Under the pieces are notes generated by a model, which saw nothing but the letters and a program-made list of their open reading frames with translations, made no database searches and was not told the origin of the DNA. Below are positions 17,199 through 25,424 of a DNA stretch of 42,819 nt, piece after piece. The stretch is from IMG/VR virus record IMGVR_UViG_3300009151_000133, positions 1-42,819 of that record, one strand, 5' to 3'. The first letter of the stretch is position 1. The number at the start of each line of letters is the position of its first letter. The translations under genes were made by a program, and so were the position numbers. The stretch comes from a virus.

Positions 17199-18047
17199 TC
17201 ATTTTATACCCATTTGTTTACGGATCTCCGTGCCCGAAATACTTGTAATTGCGTCATCAAACTTTTCTTCGGCAATAGTGTATCCCACACCACGACCATA
17301 ACCGATATGTGTAATATTAGGAACAACCTGTATAGTATATTGTCCTTGATATAATGGGTCAAGATTACGACGTATCGCTGCGGTAACTTGTGCGATAGCA
17401 AATGGGTTACTGCCCTGCCAACCTTGACAGTCCCGGATCATGATGCCGACTTGTCCGGTACGTTGCAATAGTCTTTCGAATAAAGCACGATGTCCGTCAT
17501 GCCAGGGTTGCCAACGGCCAAGCATTTCAACTGTTTCCTTCTGCCAATCAAACACTGGTCGACGTCGATTATGTAGAATATGGTCTCCAATAAATGCTGC
17601 CCATTTATCTGCATTTTGTTCGATAACTCTAAAGTCATAAAATTCTGGTGGGATAAACGCTTGATTAGTATCTTCATAGCGACCGGCGTCAATGGTATCC
17701 ATCCATATAGTCCAATCTGCTTTGAAGTTATTGCGTTGTTCCACAAGAGGAGCAACAAAGTCACAAATCACATAATCTTCAGTGCATTTCAAAGCAAATT
17801 CTGCCATGCGTAAGCTTTGTCGTATACGTCCATCATGACTGAAATCCCAATCATTAAACTTCTTGCGTATATCGTCCGCATTAAACCAATCTACCTTAGA
17901 TTTGTAATGTGTAGGAGCCATTTCCATTTGTGTCATACGACGAGTAGGCATAGTTTGGACTGATGAATTCTCTTCTAAGTATTTCTTAAGAGCAGCAGCC
18001 AGATATGTTTTACCAGAGCCAGGAAGGCCCATGATCAAGATTTTCAT
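17199..18047 (-). CDS. P-loop kinase fused to HxGH nucleotidyltransferase
   Basis: 282 aa. The N-terminal half is an adenylylsulfate-kinase-like P-loop protein (GLPGSGKT 7-14, NADDIRKKFNDWDFS, a small-kinase lid region). The C-terminal half is a cytidylyltransferase/NMNAT-type fold with GRWQPWHDGH (HDGH 183-186) and SGTEIR (271-276). The bifunctional layout recalls NadR-like NAD salvage enzymes in reverse order, but the substrate is not readable. TGGAGAT precedes ATG 18047. It joins two other HxGH proteins in the window. Confidence 0.85.
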   Translation of the reverse strand: MKILIMGLPGSGKTYLAAALKKYLEENSSVQTMPTRRMTQMEMAPTHYKSKVDWFNADDIRKKFNDWDFSHDGRIRQSLRMAEFALKCTEDYVICDFVAPLVEQRNNFKADWTIWMDTIDAGRYEDTNQAFIPPEFYDFRVIEQNADKWAAFIGDHILHNRRRPVFDWQKETVEMLGRWQPWHDGHRALFERLLQRTGQVGIMIRDCQGWQGSNPFAIAQVTAAIRRNLDPLYQGQYTIQVVPNITHIGYGRGVGYTIAEEKFDDAITSISGTEIRKQMGIK

Positions 18048-18095
18048 TGTTATATCTCCAAGAGTATTATTACTTACTTGTCTTGGATGCTATGC

Positions 18096-18641
18096 TTATA
18101 ATATTCCGGCCGCTTGTTGTATAGATTTCATATCTGCATCGCGTTCATATATAGGTTTAACAGCAAGCCCGGCTATAGTACGAACTTCATTCAAATCCTT
18201 TTCATACCGTTTGCGATAAGCCTTGGGTGTCATTGGCACTTGATCTTCAAATGCTTCTTGACTAAATGGAGTTGTTTTGTCCTTGTAATGCATGCTCCAA
18301 TCTTCTGGAGAAAACTCAGTGAGTGTGCCAAGGTCATCCAAGAGTGTATAAACATGTCCACCGGCAGTACTGCGCCGACGTATTTCTACGTAAACCAAAT
18401 AACGATTTGGTTTGATTTCGCCAGGACTACGGTCAGCATCAAGCACAAAATCATAACCTTTTTCAAACCAACTCATAAGATCTTTTGCTGCTTTTGCATC
18501 CCGAACAAAGAAACTGACCACGATAATATCGTCGTCCTCGCCCATTTTAGAGCTAAACTCATCAACGTGTATAGTTGGTTTAAGAATGCCTTCAAGATCC
18601 TTATAACTAAGGCTTTCAAATAGGGGCTGGTTGTTGAGCAT
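18096..18641 (-). CDS. Uncharacterised T4-like phage protein
   Basis: 181 aa, acidic in its first half. Segments DDIIVVSFFVRDAKAAKDLMSWFEKGYDFVLDAD and YLVYVEIRRRS suggest an alternating alpha/beta domain, followed by a charged C-terminal half with SPEDWSMHYK. No catalytic motif recognised. It starts 26 nt inside the end of the upstream gene, so the two are coupled and likely act together. It may be structural, but nothing seen proves it. Confidence 0.75.
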   Translation of the reverse strand: MLNNQPLFESLSYKDLEGILKPTIHVDEFSSKMGEDDDIIVVSFFVRDAKAAKDLMSWFEKGYDFVLDADRSPGEIKPNRYLVYVEIRRRSTAGGHVYTLLDDLGTLTEFSPEDWSMHYKDKTTPFSQEAFEDQVPMTPKAYRKRYEKDLNEVRTIAGLAVKPIYERDADMKSIQQAAGIL

Positions 18642-19179
18642 TTGGTTGTTCCGTTTGAGAAGCCTGTTCGGCCTCTTTATCTAAATCTTCTTCATAAGCT
18701 TGATCAAGATCTTCAAGATCAATATCTTCGTCTTCCATTTCAATGCTGCCGGTGCGTATATCACTCATAAGAGCCTTGGGCATAACGATCTCCACCAACC
18801 ACACAGTTTTCTTCATGATCTTGGCTTTGTGTGTGCCTGGTCTGTAGTCCGAAGGATCTTCAATTCTCACCGGTATTTCTATTTCAGTTTTCTTATAATT
18901 AACTTCGCAATCAAAAGGTAGTAATCTGCGTCCACCACGTGGATCGGGCATGAGTTTTTCTGGCCACATAAAGGTGCAACTCACACGATATTTCCCGATT
19001 TTTGGACCTGCTACCAATTCACCTATTTCCCAGTTCTTGAAAGCAAAAAGATCAAGTTCATCCAACACACGTTCAAAATCCAGCAGACTAAGCAAGGATC
19101 CTTCACTCATGTAAAGATTCTTGATTTGTTGTGCAACTTGCCAATAATCAGCACCAGATTTTAGAATATTTTTATCCAT
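18616..19179 (-). CDS. Uncharacterised T4-like phage protein with acidic tail
   Basis: 187 aa. A beta-rich core (GKYRVSCTFMWPEKL, FDCEVNYKKTEIEIPV, TVWLVEIVMPK) is followed by a strongly acidic, Gln-rich tail from about 145. TATAAATA ends 4 nt before the ATG, so it is a late gene with a predicted leaderless mRNA. Family function unknown. It faces phoH across an 80-nt divergent gap. Confidence 0.75.
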   Translation of the reverse strand: MDKNILKSGADYWQVAQQIKNLYMSEGSLLSLLDFERVLDELDLFAFKNWEIGELVAGPKIGKYRVSCTFMWPEKLMPDPRGGRRLLPFDCEVNYKKTEIEIPVRIEDPSDYRPGTHKAKIMKKTVWLVEIVMPKALMSDIRTGSIEMEDEDIDLEDLDQAYEEDLDKEAEQASQTEQPNAQQPAPI

Positions 19180-19183
19180 GCAG

Positions 19184-19191
19184 TATTTATA
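19184..19191 (-). promoter_or_regulatory. Canonical T4-type late promoter (TATAAATA), 4 nt from ATG
   Basis: Perfect TATAAATA followed by CTGC and ATG 19179 on the minus strand. A second weaker AATAAATA lies further upstream at about 19248-19257. Confidence 0.8.
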
Positions 19192-19262
19192 CCAGATTAC
19201 CCAAGTGTGCTTGTAATCAAAATCACTAATACATCGCCTGGATTGTATTTATTACAAACACT

Positions 19263-20099
19263 GTGAAATATTGGATCAAGGCTAGAAAAGTTATTTGCAC
19301 GCCTAAATACATTCAGCGACGGTACGTTGCTGTTGTACTCAACCACAGGAGAACTATTTTGAGCAGAAATAGAGCAACAAAATCAGCAAGACATCAGTTA
19401 TACCAAGTAGCAGAAACAGAAAATGTAATAAACATCCATAAGCACACTCGTGCAAAAAGCATCAGTTTAATCCCCAGAACGCTAAATCAAGAAAAATTAA
19501 TACTTGCATTACAAAATGTAGATCAGCACATAGTTGTTGCAACCGGCCCTGCAGGTACAGGAAAAACCTATCTGGCAATGTTAGCTGCAATACAAGCGTT
19601 GAAAACACGGCAATGTGATCGTATTATTTTAACAAGACCGGCTGTGGGAGTGGAAGGCGAACAGCATGGGTTTTTGCCCGGCAATTTGTTTGCTAAAATG
19701 TTACCGTGGACACGCCCTCTGCTTGACGTGTTGCGTGAATATTACTCGCAAAAAGATCTTCTTAGTATGATAGAAGATGAAGTGATTGAGATTTCACCAT
19801 TGGCCTTCATGAGAGGACGAACATTTCGACATGCTTGGATTGTGGCAGATGAATTTCAAAACAGTTCTGCCGCACAAGTGTTGATGCTTATGACTCGTAT
19901 CGGGGAAGGTAGTAAGATCGTAATAACTGGGGATGCCGATCAGGCAGATCACAAAAGAGGTAGTAATGGCCTAGTGGATTTATGCGAACGGTTACAGAGG
20001 GGAGGAATAAAAGGTATTTCTGTGTGTAATCTTGATGGTCGTGACGTTCAACGTCATCCTATAATCAAGGATATTCTCAAACTCTACGACGACGAATAG
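19263..20099 (+). CDS. phoH: PhoH-like P-loop ATPase
   Basis: 278 aa from GTG 19263. The start is uncertain because no ribosome site or alternative ATG is evident. The N-terminal 70 residues are basic. The core has IPRTLNQEK, Walker A GPAGTGKT, TRPAVGVEGEQHGFLPGNL, Walker B WIVADEFQN and TGDADQADHKRGSNGLVDL, all standard PhoH motifs. It is widespread in marine T4-like phages, with proposed links to RNA metabolism or phosphate stress. It is the first gene of a plus-strand island and is followed by a fragment of a second phoH. Confidence 0.92.
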   Translation: MKYWIKARKVICTPKYIQRRYVAVVLNHRRTILSRNRATKSARHQLYQVAETENVINIHKHTRAKSISLIPRTLNQEKLILALQNVDQHIVVATGPAGTGKTYLAMLAAIQALKTRQCDRIILTRPAVGVEGEQHGFLPGNLFAKMLPWTRPLLDVLREYYSQKDLLSMIEDEVIEISPLAFMRGRTFRHAWIVADEFQNSSAAQVLMLMTRIGEGSKIVITGDADQADHKRGSNGLVDLCERLQRGGIKGISVCNLDGRDVQRHPIIKDILKLYDDE

Positions 20100-20151
20100 G
20101 AGTATCTGTAAAGCAGTTGGTCGGGGTGCCATACAAAGATAAGGTATAGCA

Positions 20152-20226
20152 ATGTGTGGCTTAGAAGGAAAGGATATTCAACGCCATGCCATTATTGGTT
20201 CAGTTCTTAAACTCTATGCTGCATGA
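20152..20226 (+). pseudogene. Remnant of a second phoH (C-terminal 24 codons)
   Basis: ATG to TGA encodes MCGLEGKDIQRHAIIGSVLKLYAA. This aligns with the last residues of the intact PhoH (VCNLDGRDVQRHPIIKDILKLY) at 13 of 24 positions. The nucleotides differ much more than a recent duplication would, so this is the tail of a divergent phoH left behind by gene replacement. Confidence 0.75.
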
Positions 20227-20234
20227 TAAATGGG

Positions 20235-20242
20235 TATAAATA
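20235..20242 (+). promoter_or_regulatory. T4-type late promoter (TATAAATA), 4 nt from ATG
   Basis: Perfect TATAAATA on the plus strand followed by GAAA and ATG 20247. It is the only late octamer assigned here to the plus-strand island and has the same spacing as the minus-strand cases. Confidence 0.75.
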
Positions 20243-20246
20243 GAAA

Positions 20247-21737
20247 ATGCAGGATATAACACAGATCCAATCCGTCGATATTGTTATTATAGCTGTACCC
20301 GGAGTGATGAGAAAATCGCCACAAGCTGCTCCTGCACTACTGAAAGGTAGTGTAGAAGCAGCTGGCTTTACCTGCACTACTATTGATTTTAATATTCGAT
20401 TTTATCAAGAAGTAAACAATTACCACGCACTTGAAACTTATTTCGGAATAGGATTAAATACCGAAGAACATGATCGAGCAGACGCATTAGTTGAAAATTG
20501 GACAAAAGATATATTAAAACTAAATCCAAAATTTATTGGAATTAGTGTGTTCACTCTTCAGAATAGAATAGCAACAAAATTATTCTGTCAACATATTCGA
20601 AAATTATCAAGTGTTAAAATAATTTTAGGTGGGCAAGGACTGTCTGATGGGGGAATTTTAGGGTTATCTGGATTTGGCAAATCTATGTTTGATGAAAAAT
20701 TAACAGATTACTGGATACGTAGCGAAGGAGAAGTTAGTCTTGTTGAATTGCTTAAAAACAATATAGATTATCCTGGTATTAATGCCGACACTTTTAAACA
20801 AATTGACGATTTGAATAGTATTCCTTTTCCAAATTATGATGATTACGAATTAGATTTATATGAAAGGAGAAGCTTGCCAATAACTGGCAGCAGAGGATGT
20901 GTGAGATCTTGTAGTTTTTGTGATATCCATGATCACTGGAAGTATAGATACCGTAGTGGTCAGAATATGGCTGACGAAATTTTTCATCTCAACGAAAAAT
21001 ATGATATTAACGAATTTAATTTTTCAGACAGTTTAATAAATGGAAATCTTAAAGAATTCACAAAATTTACAAAAATTCTAGCAAATTATAATAGACAGTT
21101 TAATAAGCAGTTGACTTGGTCAAGCCAATTTATTGTTAGAGCTAGGAGTGGACAAGTAAACGAAGAGTATTGGCAAGATATCGCCGATTCAGGTGGGTTT
21201 AATTTAAGTATCGGTGTTGAGACTGGCAGTGATAGTGTTCGATTACATATGAATAAAAGATTTTCTAATGAAGATCTTGATTATACTATGACTATGCTAT
21301 CAAAATATAATATTACCTGCACATTTTTAATGATTGTGGGATACCCAACTGAAACTGAAAAAGATTTTCAAGATACAATAGATATGTTTACTCGCTATAA
21401 ACAATATACAAACATTATAACAAATACTAATATCAGTAGCGCAATGGGAATACTTCCCGGAACTCCATTATATTATAATGCTAAACAGCTCAATCTTGAG
21501 GTTGACAAGTATGAAATCAATTGGGTTGCATTAGATAATCCAACACTAACATTAGAACGCCGTATGCAAAGAAGGCAAATTCTTAAAGATCATGTATTAA
21601 AATTGGGTTTCGCTATACCAGATAATTCAACGACACACATGTTACAAGTGTTTGATAAGCAAAAAGAAATGTTTAAGTCTCGACTTGATCTAAAACGAAT
21701 GATAAGAATTAAAAATGGCACGTTAAATGCCGCGTAA
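20247..21737 (+). CDS. Radical SAM enzyme with N-terminal cobalamin-binding-like domain
   Basis: 496 aa. The N-terminal 170 residues (VDIVIIAVPG, KFIGISVFTLQN, KIILGGQGLS) fit the Rossmann-like B12-binding domain of class B radical SAM proteins. The classic DxHxxG is not visible, so cobalamin binding is doubtful. The radical SAM core has SRGCVRSCSFC (C218, C222, C225) for the 4Fe-4S cluster, then GVETGSD and FLMIVGYPTET. It is visibly more AT-rich than the minus-strand genes nearby. It overlaps the oxygenase-like gene, so the two probably act on the same substrate, which is unknown. Confidence 0.9.
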   Translation: MQDITQIQSVDIVIIAVPGVMRKSPQAAPALLKGSVEAAGFTCTTIDFNIRFYQEVNNYHALETYFGIGLNTEEHDRADALVENWTKDILKLNPKFIGISVFTLQNRIATKLFCQHIRKLSSVKIILGGQGLSDGGILGLSGFGKSMFDEKLTDYWIRSEGEVSLVELLKNNIDYPGINADTFKQIDDLNSIPFPNYDDYELDLYERRSLPITGSRGCVRSCSFCDIHDHWKYRYRSGQNMADEIFHLNEKYDINEFNFSDSLINGNLKEFTKFTKILANYNRQFNKQLTWSSQFIVRARSGQVNEEYWQDIADSGGFNLSIGVETGSDSVRLHMNKRFSNEDLDYTMTMLSKYNITCTFLMIVGYPTETEKDFQDTIDMFTRYKQYTNIITNTNISSAMGILPGTPLYYNAKQLNLEVDKYEINWVALDNPTLTLERRMQRRQILKDHVLKLGFAIPDNSTTHMLQVFDKQKEMFKSRLDLKRMIRIKNGTLNAA

Positions 21738-22347
21738 ATCTGCAGGACAATTAATGGATGTTTTTCAACCTGATGAAATTCAATCAATATTAACTGCATT
21801 ACGGAAATTACCGGATGCTAAAAACACCGGAGAGTTTTCGGCATATACAAATGGATTTGAAATTAGTGATTTAATATATCCGTTTATTAAAAAGAAAATA
21901 ATAAACAGATTAGAAATATTATTAGATTGCCAGATTAATTTAGTTCATGGCATGCTTTTAAAGTCTTTTAAACCCTTTGGAATACATACCGATTATGACA
22001 AAGAAGATGCTAACCCAGATATGGGAATTATAATCCCACTAAACAGCATACCAATCGATACACATACTATAATTTTTAACGAAGCTTGTACTAATACGTT
22101 TGACAAGTATATGTTAGATAATGTAAAACTAATCAATAATGCTGCAAGTATGCATAACACTCTCATGAGTCATGAAACAATTGATAGGCTTGAATATGTT
22201 AGTTTATTGGGATGTTTTAAATGGATACCTGGTTCTGTAATACATTGGGATAGAGAATTGCTACATGCCAGTGATGATTTCTTAAAGAATAATATTATAG
22301 AAAAAGAGGCATTGGTTTTATTTACAACTAATATTATTTTACATTAA
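21727..22347 (+). CDS. 2-oxoglutarate/Fe(II) oxygenase-like protein
   Basis: 206 aa. HTDYDK supplies the His-x-Asp metal pair, and WDRELLHASDDF supplies a distal His followed by a C-terminal strand (ALVLFTTN), the order found in small 2OG-Fe(II) oxygenases. No Arg for 2OG was firmly placed. It starts 11 nt inside the radical SAM gene and shares its AT-rich composition, so the pair seems to have arrived together. Possible role: oxidation of a nucleotide, sugar or peptide modified by the partner. Confidence 0.7.
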   Translation: MPRKSAGQLMDVFQPDEIQSILTALRKLPDAKNTGEFSAYTNGFEISDLIYPFIKKKIINRLEILLDCQINLVHGMLLKSFKPFGIHTDYDKEDANPDMGIIIPLNSIPIDTHTIIFNEACTNTFDKYMLDNVKLINNAASMHNTLMSHETIDRLEYVSLLGCFKWIPGSVIHWDRELLHASDDFLKNNIIEKEALVLFTTNIILH

Positions 22348-22371
22348 TATTATATGAGACATATTTTCGTG

Positions 22372-22959
22372 TTATTCTTCTGTGATACGTTCGTAAATCT
22401 CTTTCCAATTTTTAACTAATTTAATATGCGGATGTTCATACTTAAAATTGTGTCCATGTTCTATTAACATACTGCGTAATCCAATATTATGTCCGACTAG
22501 AGCATTTTCAATTTTATCCTCAATCCAAACACAACCGGTACCTTCATATTCTGCCAATGCTTGATCTTTATCTGCACCGGTGTCAAGACATACCACACGT
22601 TCAAATACTGTCGGTCCGAATAACTTACCAAGATTCATTTCTCGTAGGCGTTGTGCATTGACATCTTTACTCAGGCTGGTTATGCAATGGAATCTATATC
22701 CATGTTCTTCATGTAGACGTTTAACATAATATATGGCATCACGTAGAGCAGGTAAAAATCCAATGGCTGCACTTTCATTGAATATGCGTATAAGTTTGGT
22801 TACTTGATCTTTCGAAATATCATATCTCACACACATTTCATAACTGAGTTTGCTGCCAGGGACTTCTGCAAAGCCATGCTCCTGCATCCATATATTAAAC
22901 GCCCATTCCCAGTCGAGCAAGCATCCGTCACAATCTGATAAAATTACTCTATCTTTCAT
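22372..22959 (-). CDS. HAD-superfamily phosphatase
   Basis: 195 aa from ATG 22959; upstream extension belongs to the neighbouring gene. ILSDCDGCLLDW gives motif I (DxDGxL), FHCITSLSKD motif II, and a C-terminal VWIEDKIENA resembles motif IV acids. It could be a small-molecule phosphatase such as a nucleotidase; the substrate is not readable. TGA of the upstream gene is followed one nt later by this ATG, with GGAAG as ribosome site. It converges with the plus-strand oxygenase gene; no terminator is seen in the 24-nt gap. Confidence 0.85.
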   Translation of the reverse strand: MKDRVILSDCDGCLLDWEWAFNIWMQEHGFAEVPGSKLSYEMCVRYDISKDQVTKLIRIFNESAAIGFLPALRDAIYYVKRLHEEHGYRFHCITSLSKDVNAQRLREMNLGKLFGPTVFERVVCLDTGADKDQALAEYEGTGCVWIEDKIENALVGHNIGLRSMLIEHGHNFKYEHPHIKLVKNWKEIYERITEE

Positions 22960-22960
22960 G

Positions 22961-23233
22961 TCATGATTCTTCCACTTTAATTTCATGTCCATTTTCTGTA
23001 AATAACCTTTCAATTGTTGAAGCATAATGTTTGTAATAATATGATACGATCTTGTCCCAATCTTTTGGAACTACAACACCATCCATGGTACATCGTATCA
23101 CAACCTCGTCACGGAAATCGAGTATAACATTGCATAGTTGTAAATCACGAGGTTTAAGATTCTTTGTTACTGTCATGGACTCATCAATTTGTCCATTGGG
23201 CTTTTTAAAATATGTAAGACAGAGGTATCGCAT
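22961..23233 (-). CDS. Small uncharacterised T4-like phage protein
   Basis: 90 aa. It begins MRYLCLTYFKKPNGQIDESM and is a short beta-plus-helix protein with no catalytic motif. AAAAGGAT precedes ATG 23233. It lies directly after the clamp loader gene and before the HAD gene, in the position of replication accessory genes. Not recognisable as gp62 or RegA. Confidence 0.75.
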   Translation of the reverse strand: MRYLCLTYFKKPNGQIDESMTVTKNLKPRDLQLCNVILDFRDEVVIRCTMDGVVVPKDWDKIVSYYYKHYASTIERLFTENGHEIKVEES

Positions 23234-23244
23234 GTAATATCCTT

Positions 23245-24168
23245 TTATGTTATATGACCTAGTTCACAAAGCGTGGCACTAAGATTGATTTCTGTGTCGG
23301 CTATAGAACTATGATTAACCAGACCTTGACGTATGATGATGATAGCTTGATCTTGCTGTTCCGGTGTAGACCCCCACAGTCCAAGATTATCATACATCCA
23401 ACGGAAAATATCCTCTGCTTCTTCTGGAGTAGATTGTGTACATATCAGCAGCCTTGCGGCACGGATTTGACCAGCCTTAAATAGCTGAACACAATCTAAT
23501 TTCCAATCACCAATAGCTCTATCCGCCACATTGGGAATCAACAATGATCCAGTTTGACTGTTCTGTTGAAGTAATTGGATACATTTACGCAAATCTGGAT
23601 AGGTAGCTTTAACATAACTATCCAATGTATCGATATCAAATTCAATTCCTTCAGTTACTAATATTGTGGCCACACGAGCAGTAAACTCTGTATGATCGGT
23701 TTTTATAATATGAAATCCTTGAACACGAGAATGTAACGCCGGAATAATCTTATGAGGATGATTACAAGTTAAAATAAAACGAACATTACCACTGTATTCT
23801 TCCATAAGATTGCGTAATGCTGGCTGCACACTATCCTTATTCATGTAATCAGCTTCGTCAATCATTACTATCTTAATGCGACCAAATGGCATAGTTTGAC
23901 AGAAACTAATTAGTTTATCCACCCACTCGATTTTCCTCGCTTCTTTACTACCATTAGCATACATGACATCATAATCATCAACATCCAATGCTGCGATCAA
24001 TATTTTAGCTAATGTTGTTTTACCTGTACCTGGTCCACCACTAAACAATAAATGTGGGATGGTTTTGTTTTTAATCCAGGACAAGATTTGATCACGTTGA
24101 TTATCATCTGTGAATACATATCCATCCGCAGTTTTTGGCCTAAATTTTTCTACCCAAAGTTGTTGCAT
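23245..24168 (-). CDS. 44: Sliding-clamp loader ATPase, T4 gp44-like
   Basis: 307 aa, RFC small-subunit type. It has EKFRPKT at the N-terminus, Walker A GGPGTGKT (44-51), Walker B VMIDEAD (101-107), sensor FILTCNH and the arginine-finger motif SRVQ (147-150). In T4, gp44 forms the clamp loader with gp62 and loads gp45 for the replicase. Neither gp62 nor gp45 was recognised in the window, so they must lie elsewhere or be too diverged to see. It is in a minus-strand replication-type operon. Confidence 0.93.
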   Translation of the reverse strand: MQQLWVEKFRPKTADGYVFTDDNQRDQILSWIKNKTIPHLLFSGGPGTGKTTLAKILIAALDVDDYDVMYANGSKEARKIEWVDKLISFCQTMPFGRIKIVMIDEADYMNKDSVQPALRNLMEEYSGNVRFILTCNHPHKIIPALHSRVQGFHIIKTDHTEFTARVATILVTEGIEFDIDTLDSYVKATYPDLRKCIQLLQQNSQTGSLLIPNVADRAIGDWKLDCVQLFKAGQIRAARLLICTQSTPEEAEDIFRWMYDNLGLWGSTPEQQDQAIIIIRQGLVNHSSIADTEINLSATLCELGHIT

Positions 24169-24654
24169 CTAAATCTTCCTTGTATAATTATCAGTTTGAT
24201 TATTCTCAGAGTCAAAAACACGTTTGCGTAGACTGCTGCTACTAAACGAATGATCTCGACGATTAAACACTAATTCAATTCCACGTGAGATGCATTCACC
24301 ATGTCCAGTAAATGCTTTGTTTTGATATTCAATTCCAAGAATACGAACGTCAATTGGCAGTATAAGCAATAGATCAACTAGATCTTGTTCGGTATTATAA
24401 ACAACGATTTCATCCACATAGCGTGTGGCTGCTAACTGTATTTGTCGTTCTACAATAGTTTGTATTGGTGGATTCTTTGTTTCTGGACGATCCCAACTGG
24501 CATCATTTTGTAATGCTGCAATAAGATAATCACAATGATTTTTAGCTTCTGATAGCATGGCTATATGCCCTGCATGAAGTAAATCAAATTGACTGGCGGT
24601 GAATCCTATCTTAAAGCCTTGTTTCTTTAGTTCTTGGATTTTATTGAATATCAT
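24169..24654 (-). CDS. Cytidylyltransferase-like HxGH nucleotidyltransferase
   Basis: 161 aa, single domain. DLLHAGH (HAGH 27-30) and SSSSLRKR match the two signatures of glycerol-3-phosphate/phosphocholine cytidylyltransferase-type enzymes, and ALQND is typical of strand 2. Such short proteins occur in T4-like cyanophages with unknown substrate. It has its own early promoter, with CAAGGG before ATG 24654, and abuts the gp44 gene by one nt. Confidence 0.87.
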   Translation of the reverse strand: MIFNKIQELKKQGFKIGFTASQFDLLHAGHIAMLSEAKNHCDYLIAALQNDASWDRPETKNPPIQTIVERQIQLAATRYVDEIVVYNTEQDLVDLLLILPIDVRILGIEYQNKAFTGHGECISRGIELVFNRRDHSFSSSSLRKRVFDSENNQTDNYTRKI

Positions 24655-24682
24655 GTATGCCCTTGTAATTGCTTATGTTGTT

Positions 24683-24711
24683 ATTATACATGGTATAGAC
24701 AACACAAGCAA
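24683..24711 (-). promoter_or_regulatory. Sigma70-type early promoter of the nucleotidyltransferase and gp44 unit
   Basis: TTGCTT (24706-24711), 17-nt spacer, TATAAT (24683-24688) on the minus strand. It drives the 24169-24654 gene and probably the clamp loader after it. Confidence 0.8.
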
Positions 24712-24731
24712 CCACAATGGCAAGATACTTA

Positions 24732-25097
24732 TTAAGCGTTGTCACTCATAGTATCATCAGCAGGCTGGCTATCGGATACAAGTAGGATATCTTTAGGATC
24801 GATCTTACGGATAGTATTTTTCCCATTTTCATCTTCAATCTCAACACCACGTGTCCATCGACCATGTGCTACACAAACCCATTGTCCAGTACTAACATCC
24901 TGTTGTTCTGGACCAGTTGAGTATACCTTACCCCATCGTGGCCTAATGCCAGAACTTTTTCCATTATCACCAGGCAATACAATACCTCCGGTAGTAAAGC
25001 GTTCGGTAAACACCATATCGGCTACTAGCACTGTATCTTTAAGAGCCCGCAGTTGAAATTGAGAAATACGATGTGGAGCATAGGCAAATTTATTCAT
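24732..25097 (-). CDS. GroES/gp31-like co-chaperonin
   Basis: 121 aa. LRALKDTVLVADM begins the GroES beta-barrel. ERFTTGGIVLP is the mobile loop that docks on GroEL. The C-terminal strands (KIDPKDILLVSD) close the barrel. An insertion (DNGKSSGIRPRWG) recalls phage members such as T4 gp31, which replaces host GroES to fold the major capsid protein. The ATG overlaps the upstream stop, with AAAAGGAAG as ribosome site. Confidence 0.9.
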   Translation of the reverse strand: MNKFAYAPHRISQFQLRALKDTVLVADMVFTERFTTGGIVLPGDNGKSSGIRPRWGKVYSTGPEQQDVSTGQWVCVAHGRWTRGVEIEDENGKNTIRKIDPKDILLVSDSQPADDTMSDNA

Positions 25098-25399
25098 GAA
25101 CTTCCTTTTAGATTTGTTGGTACAACCGCATCGATTATGTCATCAATCGGCATATCATTAAATGCATCAGTTGGTACAGGTGCAGGTTTTGTAGGTTGTG
25201 GTGCTGCGACAGCTTGTCGTTTATATTGGCGTTGCGCTTGTTGTGTCTTCTTATCGATAATTCTATTGGTTCCATCTAGAGTATCACCACGTGCATTTAC
25301 TTTTTGATTTCCCACAGCTCGTGTATGTTCGTTACGCAGTACCAATGCACCCATGTCAACGGTTTTACCCATTGCTGATCTATATACTTTGTTTGTCAT
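25094..25399 (-). CDS. Conserved T4-like phage protein, unknown function
   Basis: 101 aa from the third of three tandem ATGs (25399), which gives proper spacing to AAGGAG; ATG 25405 is possible. The segment MGALVLRNEHTRAVGNQKVNARGD resembles a small family common in T4-like marine phages. The rest is a charged, Pro-rich linker with a short acidic C-terminal helix. It precedes the GroES-like gene and overlaps it. Confidence 0.75.
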   Translation of the reverse strand: MTNKVYRSAMGKTVDMGALVLRNEHTRAVGNQKVNARGDTLDGTNRIIDKKTQQAQRQYKRQAVAAPQPTKPAPVPTDAFNDMPIDDIIDAVVPTNLKGSS

Positions 25400-25424
25400 C
25401 ATCATCTCCTTGCGACATGTGTAT

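Noticed and set aside
18114-18623. 169-codon open frame on the plus strand
   Set aside because: It is antisense to a supported minus-strand gene, has no ribosome site and its protein looks random (rich in Phe, Ile, Cys).
19240-19262. A late promoter for phoH in TTGTATTTATTACAA
   Set aside because: The match to TATAAATA is on the opposite strand; no plus-strand promoter could be assigned.
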